In this document: piece by piece, positions 46,218 to 58,500 of the stretch
How the letters are laid out: the number at the start of each line of letters is the position of its first letter
How positions within the stretch are numbered: the first letter of the stretch is position 1
Assembly (NCBI GenBank): GCA_964036045.1
Contig: OZ038385.1
Location: 434,001-498,000, forward strand
Origin: Eutreptiella sp. 'Long Island Sound 2002'
Lineage: Eukaryota > Euglenozoa > Euglenophyceae > Eutreptiales > Eutreptiaceae
Direction: 5' to 3'
Length of the DNA: 64,000 nucleotides
Translations under genes and position numbers: made by a program
Notes under the pieces: generated by a model
Databases searched by the model: none
Told to the model about the DNA's origin: nothing
Seen by the model: the letters and a program-made list of their open reading frames with translations, nothing else

Positions 46218-46776
46218 TGACGCAGATTCGGTATGCCTCCCTGCTGGCCACCAAGTGGCTTATTGAGAGGCTTGGCAACAGATCGTCGGCAGGCCGGCAA
46301 CAGACCGGCAGGCCGAGACGCAGGCGCCGCAAAAGGGGACGCGTAATCCCCGTGCCAGCGTCAGATCACAGAAAAAAGGGCATATGTCGCCTGTTGATAG
46401 TGCAGTGTAAATACCTTGTGTGTTTTTATGCATTTTATTATTACATTCTGTCCTCCCTGCATTTTGCAGCTCAGAATGTGTCAGGGTGGACAAGGCCCGT
46501 ACAAGAATTTGTGCAACACTGAGCCAAATCTGCTTCAAAAGGTCTTCGTGCTCCGTGTCTTATGCTGATGGAGGACAGCGTTGGAGGGTTCTCACGAAAC
46601 TGGACTCGTTCACGAGTTTTGGAGAAAATGCAAAAGGAGTATTTGGTCAAAAATCGACATCGCAAAGGCGAAGGGTTTTCGATCAGTTGACTGAAAGCAG
46701 CAGAGCTCGGGCAAACGTCAACAAGGCCGGCGGTGTCAAGGAGGGTGTCTAGCGTGACCCCCAGCAACCCGCTTCA
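46218..46776 (+). repeat. Right LTR of the TRIM-like element
   Basis: 559 bp from TGACGCAGATTCGG to CGCTTCA, followed by the ATAT target duplication and then the rest of element 2's LTR. Confidence 0.9.
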
Positions 46777-46780
46777 ATAT

Positions 46781-48150
46781 GACTTAATACCAATCCTATG
46801 GCACACTCCGGTCCAAGTCGGGCATGTGCCTCATTTGCCCCAACCATGAGTGTGCGCATTTTCGGCCATTTTGAGCAATTTTCCATATTTTCTGCCCGCC
46901 GTGCACCATATTCAGCCACCTCTGGCACGCCGGACTCATGGACCAATGGAACATATATGACATGGGTGTTATGGACATTGGTCCCCATGGTTCACACACC
47001 ACGTGGGCGAAGCGGAGCAACCTTCGTTAGGGTGCTAGTCCAAAGTGAGTGTGGACAATTTTGCCATTTTGGCATTTGTGGACCCAATTGGGATTGTCAC
47101 CACGCCAGGTGGCCTGGAGATCTTTGAGAGCCAAGAGCATGGGAGTCTTAGTTGGACTCCCGGTGGATCGCGTATGGAATGGCAGATCCGATCTCCAGGC
47201 CGGCGTGGAGATATACTATTGGGAGCACCCCCGAATTTTGGCTCATTTCGAGCAGCCAAAATGACCCCCTTTTGGGACCCCAATGTCACCCCCCCGTGTG
47301 GTCAATTGGCGGCCCCATATCTCTATGCCCACAGGGAGCCCGGACCTAATTGCAAGTTGTACACTCAGATACAAGTCCGAGGTCCTGCCTCCTATCCTGT
47401 GGGCCATTGGCCTTGCCCTGGCCGGGCGAGCCACGCGTGAGAATGATGCCAATTTTGGTGATTTTGGCATCATGACCCCACTTGACGAACCCGTGGTGCC
47501 CTGATGCCGGGACCTCAGAGGGAACCAGGTTGGGTGTCGGCTCCAGGGAGTTCATACTCGAAGGGCATAGGGTCAGTTGCCTCGTCCCTACCTCTGGCAG
47601 GTCCGGACAAGGGGTTAATTTCGGAAATTTTTAAGCTAATATCAGTATGGGCTGAAACAGCCCATTTTCAGCTACCAACTCCTAGGGGATAATGGCGGGG
47701 CCATATCTCTGGCTCAGAGAGGAGTTGGGACCTGCTGGTGAGGGAGCATATGGAGTCACTGTCAGTTGGCCTTACAGCCCCTTGGTTCCCCGGAACTCGC
47801 CTGTGGCTGGGCGGGACACGCCCCCTCTTGGCAGGGTTTCAGGGTCCGGACTGAGCAGGGCATGGGTTGTGTTTGAGCCCCCGCCCACACCAGCCACTGG
47901 AAGGGTCGGACCTGGGATTGGGATATGAGTTGGGACTGAGTGTCTATTGTCCTGTGATGCCCTTACCCCAGTCCAGTCTCAACCCCATGTGTATATATCC
48001 TGATGTGTTGCTGTACATACGTTTGTTCCCTTGTTTCAGAGTGGCAAGGATCCTGAAACGCTTTGTAACATGACACGAGCGCAATGATGCCCCTATGAGC
48101 GTAGCGCTTTGCCTGCCTGCTCACTTGTGCGTGTCCACGGGAACGCGTCA
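46781..48150 (+). repeat. 5' LTR of element 2, right part
   Basis: It picks up at GACTTAATACCAATCC, exactly where the left part stopped, and ends AACGCGTCA like element 1. It is clearly more diverged from element 1's LTRs than those are from each other. Confidence 0.88.
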
Positions 48151-48484
48151 AAAGCATTTCACCGCCGCGGGGTTACCCATCCCTCGCGTGCCACTCGGGG
48201 CCACCAACCCCGAGCAGCGCGGCGCAGCAGCTCGCAGCTCGCAGCTCGCAGCGCAGCGCAGCGGCTCGCAGCGCCGCCCAGCGACAGCGCCGAGTCCGTG
48301 AAGGAAGTGCGGGGACCGGAACTCCGTCATCAACGAGTTCCCTCGGCCGACCAGCAAGGCCGCACTCCCAGCTACAGCAACCACTTCCACAACCACCGGC
48401 CGACCAGCACCGGCCGCACCCCCAGTCCAGTGCTACATCTCCCACCTCAACAACCACCCCAGGACCACTCCATCGAGAGCACCG
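48151..48484 (+). other. Leader of element 2
   Basis: It matches the element 1 leader, including AAAGC(A/G)TTTCACCGCC right after the LTR and the CGCAG/CGCAGCTCG repeats at about 48211-48275, but is about 115 bp shorter. Confidence 0.8.
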
Positions 48485-51400
48485 ATGGTGAACTGGGACG
48501 AGGCGGGCAAGACGTGGCCGCAGCCCCACCCCCATGGGGCTCGCCTACTGCGTGGGTTGCTGTGGGGGCAGCACTACCGCCACAGCAATCCCCAGTGCGA
48601 AGGCGGCATGCCCGGGAGCTTCGCGCTCCGTGAGGACATGGGCGAGGACCGCCTGCGGGCAGTGGAGGAATGGCTGCGGGCGGAAGGGTATGCGTACCGC
48701 TTCCGCCGCAAGCGCTGGAGGGCCTGGACCCGCCCAGACAGGCCCGGCGAAGGGCTGCGCCCCGACGGGATTGAGGAGGACGAGAAGCCCAACGAGTACC
48801 CGTCGGGCGCCAGGATCAATGTCTCCATGTGGGACATGATCGAGAAGGAGTTCCCGGAGCTGGGGAACGAGCGCAGGCTGCAGGGCAGCAGCAGCGCGTC
48901 TCCTGGGAAGGAGAAGCGTTCCGCCGGGGACAGGAGGCGGGACAGGAAGTGGAGGGAGTACCAGGAGTCCCTGGCCGCCGCAGCCGCCCAAGGCGCCAGG
49001 GGCGGAACCCCAGCCCACAGCCCCCAACGGGCCGGTGGAGGTCACCACCCCGGCCACACCACCCTTGGCGACTTCCTGGAGGTCGCCAAGCAGGCCAAGG
49101 CCAAGCCCCGTCCGCTGCTCCTGAGGAAGTCAGGCCCCAGCAGCGACGTGGAGTCGCCCCACCACGGGAGGATGCCGGCCGACCAGGCCAGCTCCAGCAG
49201 CAGCGTCGCTCCCGACCAAAGGGACGTGGCGCGCGCCTGTGAGCGCGCCTGTGGGGTGCCCTGCAACCTTTGGGTTGCCCGGCAACGGGCCACGCAGCAC
49301 AACGCTGCCATGGAGGGAGCCGTCGGCATCGTCCAGCAGGAGGCTGCAGAGTGGGCGCATGGCATGGCCATCCACGCCTCGACCGTGGCGGCCATTGCGG
49401 CCGGACTCACGGCCGCAGCCGCCGATGAGGCAGCGACTGCCCAGGTCAAGGGTGAGGTGGCGGCAGCCGACGAGGAAGGCCGCCTGTAGCAGGAGGCCAT
49501 TGCCTGCAAGGAGGCCGAGGTGAAGGCGCTGGAAGAGGCGCTTGCCCAAGAGAGGGCAAAGAAGGAGGCGGAGGAAAGGGCCCACGCCGAGGCAACGGCT
49601 AAGGCCCAGGCGGACGCCGCCAAGAGGGACGCCATCGAGGCCGCGCGACGGAAGGTCGCTGAGGAGAGGGCCAAGACAGAGGCGGAGCTGGCGGCGTTGG
49701 AAGCGGAGAAGGCTCGGCTGCAGCAGGCCCGGGAAGCCGAGGCGGCTCGTGCCCGGGAGGAAGCCGAAGGGCGAGCTGCCGCAGCCACAGCCGCCGCGTT
49801 GGAGGAGGCGGAGGCCAAGCTCCGTCGCCAGACTCCCCCGGGAGGATCCCGAGTGAAGACCCTTCGAAAGCTTTTCGAAGGGGACGCCTCCTCCAAGATG
49901 ACGCTGGACGAGGTTGACACAGGCAGCAGTGGGAGCAGTGGCCCCACCGCCTACCGACGGAGGAAGGGTAAGCAGAAGACCCCCGAGAGGCCACGGAGGC
50001 CAGCGGGCGGACACCCCCAGGGCTCCGACCCCTTCTTCACCGCCATCGACGGGGATGAACGAGGCCGCCGACATCGCCGAGCAGTGGCTGGCGGAGGAGG
50101 CGGAGACGTCCCCATGGAGCCGGAAGGTGAGGATGAGGATCCCCCTCCTCCCTACCGAAGCTCGGAGTCTTCCGAGACCGAGACGCCCAGGTGGGGCGAC
50201 ATGGACGAGGATGATGACATGGACTTCGACTACACGAAGAAGCCCCCATCCTCGGACCCACCAGGACCCCCTGGCGGAGGACCATCAGGACCCCCTGGAG
50301 GACGCCCACCAAGTGGACCCCCTGGGGGCGGACCACCGGGCGGGGGAGGACCCCCTGGACCGGGCGGACCCGGCAGAGGCCCTCCTGGAGGACCCCCTGG
50401 GGACCCCGACGACCCACCAGGGGACGGCGACCCGGATGCCACCCGGCGGCGGATTGTCTACCTCCGCAGGAGGGTCCAGTCCCTCGAGCGCGAGGTAGAC
50501 ACGGGCAAGGGCAAGATGACTCGCATCGCCAGGGTCGCCGCGCGCGCACAGAGGGAGCTGGACATCGCCAAGATCGAGATGGGCAAGAGCGCCAAGGTCG
50601 CCACTGCCACCCAGAAGCTGCTGGACATCCCCAGGGGCGAGACCAGGTCGCTGAACAAGGTCATCAGCGGCCTGCAGCAGAGGCTGGACGCGCTGGAAGC
50701 CCGTGGGAGCGTCGGCAGCGACCACCCACCCATGGAGTCTGGCTCGTCGGACGACGGCTGGGGACCTGGACCAGGTCCGGGCAGACGCCACGCCCCCGGC
50801 GGAGCCCCCAGGAGTCGCTCCAGCGCCAGTGCCCCCTCTCCCAGCGCCCCCTCTCACCACAGCGCGGGCCGCCGCAACGAGCGCGTGCCGCCCGGCAGTG
50901 GCAGTGAGGATTGGCGTGATGAGTGGCTCAGCGCGGAGTACCACAACCGCCGTGCTCCACCGCGGACACCGGTACGCCCCCGACGCCCCGCACCAACCCT
51001 GGAGCCAATCCCAATGGCTGGTCGACGTTATGGTGGACTCAGGGATGAGGTCCCCAGAGGAGACGTGGAGTGGGATGTCGGTGGAGGTGAGGACCTGGAC
51101 CTGGACCTGGAGGAGTTCGACATTTTCCCTGCCGCGTGGTGTACGACGGGAGGCCGCTGAACGCGGCCGCCGGCGCCGTGATGAGGAGGCATACATGGAA
51201 GGAGTACGGCGTGAACATCTAGGTTCAGCGTACATGGAGGAACCACGGCGTTGCCACGCGGATACCGGGGAGGAGCTGGAAGTGGCGGCTGTGGGAGTCC
51301 GTGGGAGAGGCCGATGGGAACCTCGGTCGACCTCGCGGCCGGCGTTCATGGTCTCTAAGGCCGCGGATGCCGCCGTGTGGGAAGACCTGAAGGACATCAA

Positions 51401-52824
51401 GCCCCCCATGCACGATGGCAACCCCCTCAACCTCGACCGCTTCTTGGAGAAGCTGGACGATTGGGGGGTGACCGTCACTGAGGACATGGATCCCGCAGAT
51501 GCGGAGAAATAAGTCTTCAGACGGTTCAGGTACCGCCTGCCGGAAGTGCTCCAAGAGCTATACTTCGTGGCGACCAAGGAGGGGAAAATCAAGACCCTCA
51601 AGGAAGCCAAGAAGTGGCTCAACGATCAGGAGCGGGTGGACGCTCCGCAGGTGGCTGCCAAGCGGTGAAAGGCCTTCAAGCTTCAGCATGATGGACGGGA
51701 GATCCGCCTACGGGACTGGCGAGACTTCCGAGGGCAATACACCCTCTACCGCCGCAACGTGGAGGACTGGAACGAGGGTGACGAGCAGGCTCGCCTGCTC
51801 TCCATGCTGCCGGAAGCATGGATCAAGAGGGTCACCAAGGAGGAAGCCAAGAGGGCCAAGTACAACCACACGGTCAAGATAATGCTCCCCAAAGAGTTTC
51901 ATACGAATGTGGTGGCTTGGACGAGGAAGAACGTGGCCCAGGATGTCAAACGGCACTCCCTGCGGAACGCTCTCCTCATCACCGTCTCGGGCGATCGCGA
52001 GAAGACCGGGATGTGGCGCCTTGACGAGTGTGACGTGAGCGGCCAGACCATCCGTCTGCAGGCCATCCCGGCGCGGATGAGTTGCGACGAGATTCTGGAG
52101 TGGGTTGGAGAGGAGGTAGTAAAGGAGTACCGGAACCTCCACCACAACCCGCGGGTTGAGGCCCGGCGACCGTGACGTCAACTACGTTGGCGAGGGACCT
52201 GGCGGGGAAGCTGCCATGGACCCAGCGGGAGCCGATGGCGATGAAGCTCTCGTCGACGATGACGAGGACGATGAGCCCGCCGAGATGGCCGTTTGTGCCT
52301 TCGTGGCTCACAACGGCGCGGGGAGCAACCGGGGAAGCTGGAAGCCCCTGCAGCCGGGTTGGAAGAAGAAGGAGAAGAGGGACCCCCGCCGTATTGGCGA
52401 CTCTCCGCTGTCCTTTGGGGAGTTCATACAAGCTCACCCGCAGGGCTATTTCGTGTGTTATGGGAGGAAGAAAGGCTTCAACCATGACCACCGAACATGC
52501 CCCACCGACCAGGCCGACACGGAGGCCTACAAGAAGGCGCACAGCTCGAAGAAGCGTGCACCCGCGGGTATCCGGGAGGCCAAAGTGGAGGTCGACAAGG
52601 ACGAGCTCTCCAAGCTGATGTCGGTGGGGACCGAGTTGGCCAAGGAGATCCAGGAGATCAAGAGGAACTGGGTCCCCAGGTCGGACAACAAGAACAAGGA
52701 GAAGAACCAGAACGACCAGAACAAGGACAAGGACAAGAAGCCTAGGAATAGGGGGAAGAAGAAGGGTGTCAACGAGGTTGATGCGGAGTAGAATACCCCT
52801 ACTTCCACAACCGACGCCCCCTAG
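48485..52824 (+). pseudogene. gag of element 2, broken
   Basis: Starts ATG GTG AAC TGG like element 1 and aligns along its length: CERACGVPCN motif, Ala/Glu/Lys coiled coil, Pro-Gly stretch, capsid region and the zinc knuckle CFVCYG... with CX2CX8HX4C spacing. Breaks: TAG at 49487-49489 (element 1 has a sense codon), a shift near 51125-51135, TAA at 51510-51512, TGA at 51666-51668, a one-base shift near 52146, and TAG at 52789-52791. The final TAG at 52822-52824 is shared with element 1 and marks the ancestral gag end. It is useful as the reference showing that the TAG at 28731 in element 1 replaced GAG. Confidence 0.9.
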
Positions 52825-53838
52825 CGGAGCCCCTGCAGCCAAGGGCCCCAGCTAGGGCGGTCGCAGGATGGTGTCGTGGGAAGCGCCACAGCATCCCAGT
52901 CGGGAGTCGATAAGCACAAAGGGACTGCCGCGGGCGGAAGGCCCGGTCCGGCACCCAGTCGCGGTGGCAGGGTGAGGGCAAGTGAAGGCACGAACCCTTG
53001 CACCCGTCCATCCTTCGCGACTAAGAATGTATTCGATGTGCTTCGAGATCTATCCGAGAGTATCGGAGGATCACCCGGACCGCAGCTGGATGCTGCAGAT
53101 GGGCAGCCTGAGCCCATTGTCCACGACCTGCACCAGTCGCTTGTTGAGCTTCTTGAACGGCCGGAGATCCTGAGCTTGCACGCCGTGCGCCGAGTTGGGC
53201 GTGAGCGGCAGTTGCATCTTAAGGTCCGTGCCTTATGCGGGGAAGTGGAGAAGGTCTTCGACGTGTTGGTCGACACGGGAGCTCAGGTCAGCTTGGTCAA
53301 GGCTGGCCTACTTCCGCCAGAGTGTTTGACCGACAGTCGGAAACCTGTCAGGCTGAAGGTGGCGAACGGCCAGTACATGGTGGGAGGCACAAAGAAAGCG
53401 GCCATTGGGCTGCAGTTCGTGAACCATCGTGAGCCGAGCCGCCCGGACCTCGGCAAGGAAATCCCCCTGCAAGGTCGCTTCTACGAGGCCGAGATGGACT
53501 GGGACATGATCGTTGGGTACGACCTTATGATGGAGACGGACTCCGGCGTCCTCCCGGCCCAGGCCTCCATGCCCCTGTACCACGACGACCAGCTCTCGCG
53601 GCTTTCGTCACCTGAGCACCATGTGGAATGCCAATGGATCCACCCGGAACGCAATCAGCTCGGAGTGGCCGCGCTGGACACTGAGCCAATTGGGCCAGCA
53701 AACCAGGAGTACGGCGTAATGCCGGAAGTGCCGAGTGGTTGCGGACCTGGGAGCTTCGGATCTGGCCCTGGATGCGTTCTCTTCAGGAACCTCCGCCCAT
53801 CTTCGGGTTTGTGAGAAGTACTGGAGCACCCAGGACTC
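52825..53838 (+). pseudogene. pol of element 2, front part only
   Basis: It continues in the same frame as the end of gag, with no ATG ahead of the protease, as in element 1. Protease DTGA is intact near 53272-53283. A small deletion near 53730 shifts the frame at the start of the Dam-like domain, and element 3 cuts it at 53838. RT, RNase H and integrase are not in the window for this copy. Confidence 0.88.
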
Positions 53839-55194
53839 TGCACATAGAACACAAAAATGAGCATAAAATGAGGTCAAAAACATGAAAATATGTCCAAATA
53901 CAAATTTGTCATGATAGTATATCTCTATGCTCACCCATGATATCCGCGCATGGTTCAATATACAAATGATTGGAACCATTTGCGAACAATTCCCCCACTT
54001 GGATCCCCAATCGGGCGCATGGAGATACCTTCGCCACTCGTATCTACATGCCCCATGAAAATGGGAGTGCACTCATGGATCTCCTTGCCAAACATACCAT
54101 GAGCAATACATATGCGGTAGACTTAGTCTAGCGCTTTGAATTCCACAATTGGGACATAAGCAAAGCCCTTGTCACGCGTGGCTCCCCATCTCTTCGGCCA
54201 CACGAAGATATATAACATGGGCGTGAGCATATCGAAGCACATACCATGCATATAACACATACCCTCAAAAGTGGCTCCCACCATGGTATGCCATGCCCCT
54301 CCATGGACATAACTTCACGTTAAAAATACGTGGGAACCCAAGGAAAGTATCTATGCAGCCCCAACACTGATGCGGTACACTCGAAAGTCGCAATGAAATA
54401 TTCGGTTGCACGGTCCAAGAGTTATATGTCGCTTTATACCCTCTTGACCCTTTTCCCTTGCTACACCGGGCATGTGTACACACCAAATGCGTTTGATGTT
54501 TCCCAAATTAAGTTGGGAGTAAGGCGCTTGCAACCCAACCTTCCTTATTCTCTTTCCTCACACTCGCGCGTAGATATGGCCCTTCAAAGTGGTCCCACGA
54601 TTCACTTTTGTTTCCCTTATATCTCCAAGTCAAATGGGTGGCAAGTATAAGGGAAACCTGATTCGGGCATAGGGAAAAGAGTATGACCACTCGAAGAAGA
54701 CCAAATCAAGTGCGGCGATGTCGAGGTCGAAAATCCGATTTCGACATCGCGAAAAATTCAGATTAAAATTTCGAGTGCTTATTTAGAAAATTGCGGAAGC
54801 AAGGAACCCTTTACTGATGAAATCTGACCCTTCATCGGGGTTTCCGCCAAAATATCTGGAAATAACAGTTAACCAATCGGTTAACGCAAAATCGCGAGCC
54901 AACTGACAGTCGCCGATACATTGACCATCAGAACGAAAGGCTGAAAAATTACGGAAACATTATGATAATAAAACCCTGTTGATTCCTGATAGTCCGATAT
55001 ATAAATCTCCGCTGGCGGTGCCTCGGCACTGCATATGGCCGCTCATAGCCGGAATGGCCAAACCTATCACACTATCGCATCGGGTTAGATCAGGTGGATG
55101 GGAGAGTATGATATCAGCCAATGGCGGCTTGCCGGCACATAGATACACACCCCAAGTGACCCAAAGATGGCCACGGGGGTCCGAACCGGCTTCA
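53839..55194 (-). repeat. 3' LTR of element 3
   Basis: On the minus strand it starts TGAAGCCGGTTCGGACC and ends TATGTGCA, 1356 bp, less than half the length of the element 1 LTR. The first part aligns with element 1, including CGCCAGCGGAGATTT, GAATCAACAGGGTTTTA and the GATGTCGA hairpin; the second half does not. Confidence 0.8.
54715..54750. promoter_or_regulatory. LTR hairpin in element 3 with a compensatory base pair
   Basis: GCGATGTCGA pairs with TCGACATCGC round a 16-base centre matching element 1. Where element 1 has an outer G-C pair, this has C-G. Confidence 0.65.
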
Positions 55195-55208
55195 CCCCCC
55201 TTCTCAGA
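55195..55208 (-). promoter_or_regulatory. Polypurine tract of element 3
   Basis: On the minus strand GAGAAGGGGGG comes directly before the TGAAGCC start of the 3' LTR, a close variant of the tract of element 1. Confidence 0.8.
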
Positions 55209-55589
55209 GCGTTGTTACCGCTCGGAAGTCATTGAAGAGAGGACGGCAGGACCCCAATGGGCTCCAACCCCCCCCCCCATGTCCCAAGGACACATGGAGG
55301 CCCCACACACGTCGTAGGCGTCCCCCACGCCCCAAGGGAGGGGTGAGGACACTGATACTCAGCGCCCTACGCCATATCCGGTCTCCTCTTGATCTACAAC
55401 ATGGACGAAGGGGATCAAAGATAGAGAAACGTCGTCGGTCGACATAAATAACTGTACCACAATGAAATATATACGTGGAGATCGAGTGAAGGGGGTATAT
55501 GGCCAATCAAGGCCGAAAAATCCCCGGATGAACGCCCTCACCCGTCTCCCCAAGCACAGAAACAAACAAAATGCCAAGGGGGGATCCAT

Positions 55590-58500
55590 TACGGTGCTAC
55601 AGCAGCAACCAAATGGACCAACACGTCCTTGACATCCAAAGAAATATTCTTTTTCTTCAGGTAGTCCATCCAGACCGTGGTATACCTCGGCACGAAACTG
55701 CTCGGAGGTTCCCACGAGTCCCTGGATGCGGCGAATCCCTTCCAACAGACTTTATAAACCCCCCCCCAGGCGTCCCCCGGTCCGGCTTGTCCGCCAGGAT
55801 CTTCTCAGCGGTGAAGTCGTCGTCCTTACCCTCGTCGTCCGACTCCACATCCCCGGCCGTGAACTCGAAGGTGACGGGACGTCCGCTGGGCTCCGGTGCT
55901 CGGGGACGAAGCTGGGTATGGTCGCGGTCCAGAATCTTGTTATCCCCCACACGAACCGCATACACATCCTGCCCGACCTTCCGCACGATTACCCCCGGCA
56001 CATACCAAGATGCCTGCCGATGCCTGGACAGGACATCCTTGTGGTGCCGCTCCACCCACACGGTGTCTTGGAGAGCATACTTCTGGACTTTTCCCTGCTT
56101 GAAGTACTTGGCCCTCTTGTCATGCTCGTCCTGAAGTGCCTTGCACACCTTGGCCGCCGTGTCGTCCGCCTCAGCCATCATGGCGTTCGCATCCCGGGCC
56201 ACTTTGCCATGGTTCAACCACGGGAGAGTGCGTGACACTCGATCCCGTAGGAACAGGATGCGATGGGGCGACAGTCCAGTGGGCCCCGGAAGGTCGTGAT
56301 ACGCTTGGAGTACCCTCCACAGCGAATTGTACCAATTCCGGCCTGGTACGTCGATGTGCAGCTGGCGGAAATTCTCGAACATCTGCCGCCCGGCCACCTC
56401 AGCCCGGCCATTCGACCGGCTTTGGTATGCCACGGTCTTGGCGTGCCGAATCCCCATGTGCTTGCACATCGTCTTGAACCACGTCCCCACGAATTGACTG
56501 CCCCGATCGCTGCAGATGACAGCTGGGACATCGAAAATCGTCAGCCAATGCCTGATCATGGCATTAGCAACGGTCTTGGCCTGCAGCCCCCCTCCATGCT
56601 TGTCCTTTTTGTCCTTCTTCTTGGACTTCTTGCCAGGGACAGCCACGATATACCCACTGTGCCTATCCACCGCCAGGATGACACAGTCGTAGGTCTCTCC
56701 TTCCACGGTGACCTCAGGCATGGCGAATACATCCATGGCCACGGACCGCATAGGGGCCTCCGGTATAGCCGTATACACCGGGTTGCCCGCTGTGGAGTGG
56801 TTCGGGCTCTTCGTGGCCCGACACACGGCACAGTCGCTGCAGTACCTATCCAGAATGGCGTAGTACCCCGGAGGGAACTTGAAACGCCACTCCAGGTCCT
56901 ACTGCATCTTGTCTCGGCCAGGGTGCATGAGCTGGGCGTTGTGCCAATTGTCAATGAGCTCCTCCACTCGGTTCTCGGGCACCAGCAGCTTGTCCTTGAG
57001 GAACCACTTGTCCCCATCCTCGGTCAAGCCCTCGACCATTCGTCGTCCGACGGGGCGCTCACGGCATTCCAGTACTTGCTCCAGTGCTCGGATGCCGCGT
57101 AGTCATCCGACCAGTCCTCTGTGAGCACCAACCTGACTAGCTCTACAGGGGCCACCATCCACTGCTCGAGGGTTTCCTCTCGAATAGCTTGGACGCGGGC
57201 ACCCCGGAACTTGGCCAGGTCCGTACGGTTTGCCATCACCACAAAGCACTTGACCCCCACTTGCTCCATGGCCTTCTCCATCTCGATGATGCGCTTGGCC
57301 TCCTCGGTTTCCTCGGCGTCCCCATGGCTGGATATGTCCATCCAAGCCTTGCCCGCGGGGTAGGCCCATCGACTGAGGCAATCTGCTACAGTGTTGTCCT
57401 TCCCCGGGACGTATACGACGCTGAGGTCGAACTTGGCGAACGTGTCATGCCATCGGGCCCTGCTTGCCGCCGGTCCCGAGGGGCCGTCGACGTGCTCCTT
57501 GTGCCAGCTCTGCAAGGACTGATGGTCCGTGCAAACCACCAGCGGTTGCAATCCGATGTGGCCAGACCACTTCCTGAGCGCACATACAATGGCGTACGTC
57601 TTCTTCTCCCTCGCGGTCCAGGTGCGGCGTTGGCCCTCGGCCAGGATCCGGCTCCAGAACGCCACGGGTACATATGTGACCCGTCATCTCGGATCTGCTC
57701 GAGGACTGCCCCCACAGCATAGTCCGAGGCGTCCGTCCGTAGCACGAATCCCTTGTCCGGGTCCACCAGGAATAGCCCCAGTTGCCCCAGGAGTCGCTCC
57801 TTCAGGCGGCTGAACGCATCTTCGGCTTCAGGGGTCCAGGCAAGCTTCTTCTTGCTCCCCTTCCGGCCATCGAATTTGCCCACTTGCAGCATCCTGTGCA
57901 GCGGCCCCGACAGTTCTGCATACATCGGGACATAGCCCGAATAGTAGTTGCAGAACCCCATGAAGGACCGGAGTTCGCTGATGGTCTGGGGCTTCTCCCA
58001 GTGGTGCAGGGACGCCAGCTTCCCAGGCATGGGATGGCGTTGCCCGTGACCAACCACGTGACCCGCGAACTCCACTTCCTTCACGAAGAGTGAGGCTTTG
58101 GTGGGCTTGCACACCAGGGGGAGCGAGTACGAGTCGTGCTCGGTCTGCTCGTTCAAACCTCTGTAATCAACCACCAACATCCACTCGCCCTTCTCTATTT
58201 TTGGCACGATGAAGGCTGGGCTGGCCCACTCACTGTCGGAGGGTTCGATCCATCCCCGCTCAATGAACTCGGCCAACAACTTCTTCATGGCCTCGGCCCG
58301 ATCGCCCTGAAGTTGGTACTCCCGATGACGATAGATCTTCGGGTTCGGCTTCAGCTTGATCTTCGCTGTACCAAACCTCCCACGATCTGGAGGGTTCTTG
58401 TTGGCGACGCCACTGAATAGCCGCGGATAGGCATTGATCAGCCTCTCCTTCAGCTCGGCGACCTTCGGGTTCTCCTGGGCCTCTTCAGCCGCTTGCTTCG

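Larger units (their letters stand above)
41961..46776 (+). mobile_element. Composite LTR unit: gypsy LTR fused to a TRIM-like element
   Basis: The insertion starts with a gypsy LTR (TGAAGCGG) and ends with a different, 559-bp LTR (CCCGCTTCA), yet ATAT flanks both outer ends (41957-41960, 46777-46780) and element 2's LTR resumes exactly beyond. It therefore behaves as one insertion. Inside are a gypsy LTR lacking about its last 127 bp, a 559-bp LTR, a non-coding interior, a purine tract and a second 559-bp LTR. Confidence 0.8.
40388..53838 (+). mobile_element. Element 2: decayed relative of element 1, interrupted and truncated
   Basis: It starts TGAAGCGGTACCC at 40388 within the end of the MULE gene. 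Its 5' LTR is split by the composite unit at 41961-46776. Leader, gag and the front of pol follow up to 53838, where element 3 breaks in. Gag and pol align with element 1 throughout but carry several stops and shifts, so it is inactive. The rest of pol and the 3' LTR should lie beyond 64000. Confidence 0.9.

Noticed and set aside
44861-46776. A simple TRIM insertion into a gypsy LTR
   Set aside because: LTR sequence to the right of the TRIM does not continue from the break on its left; it belongs to the outer LTR of element 2 and the matching duplication (ATAT) lies at the start of the inner gypsy LTR.
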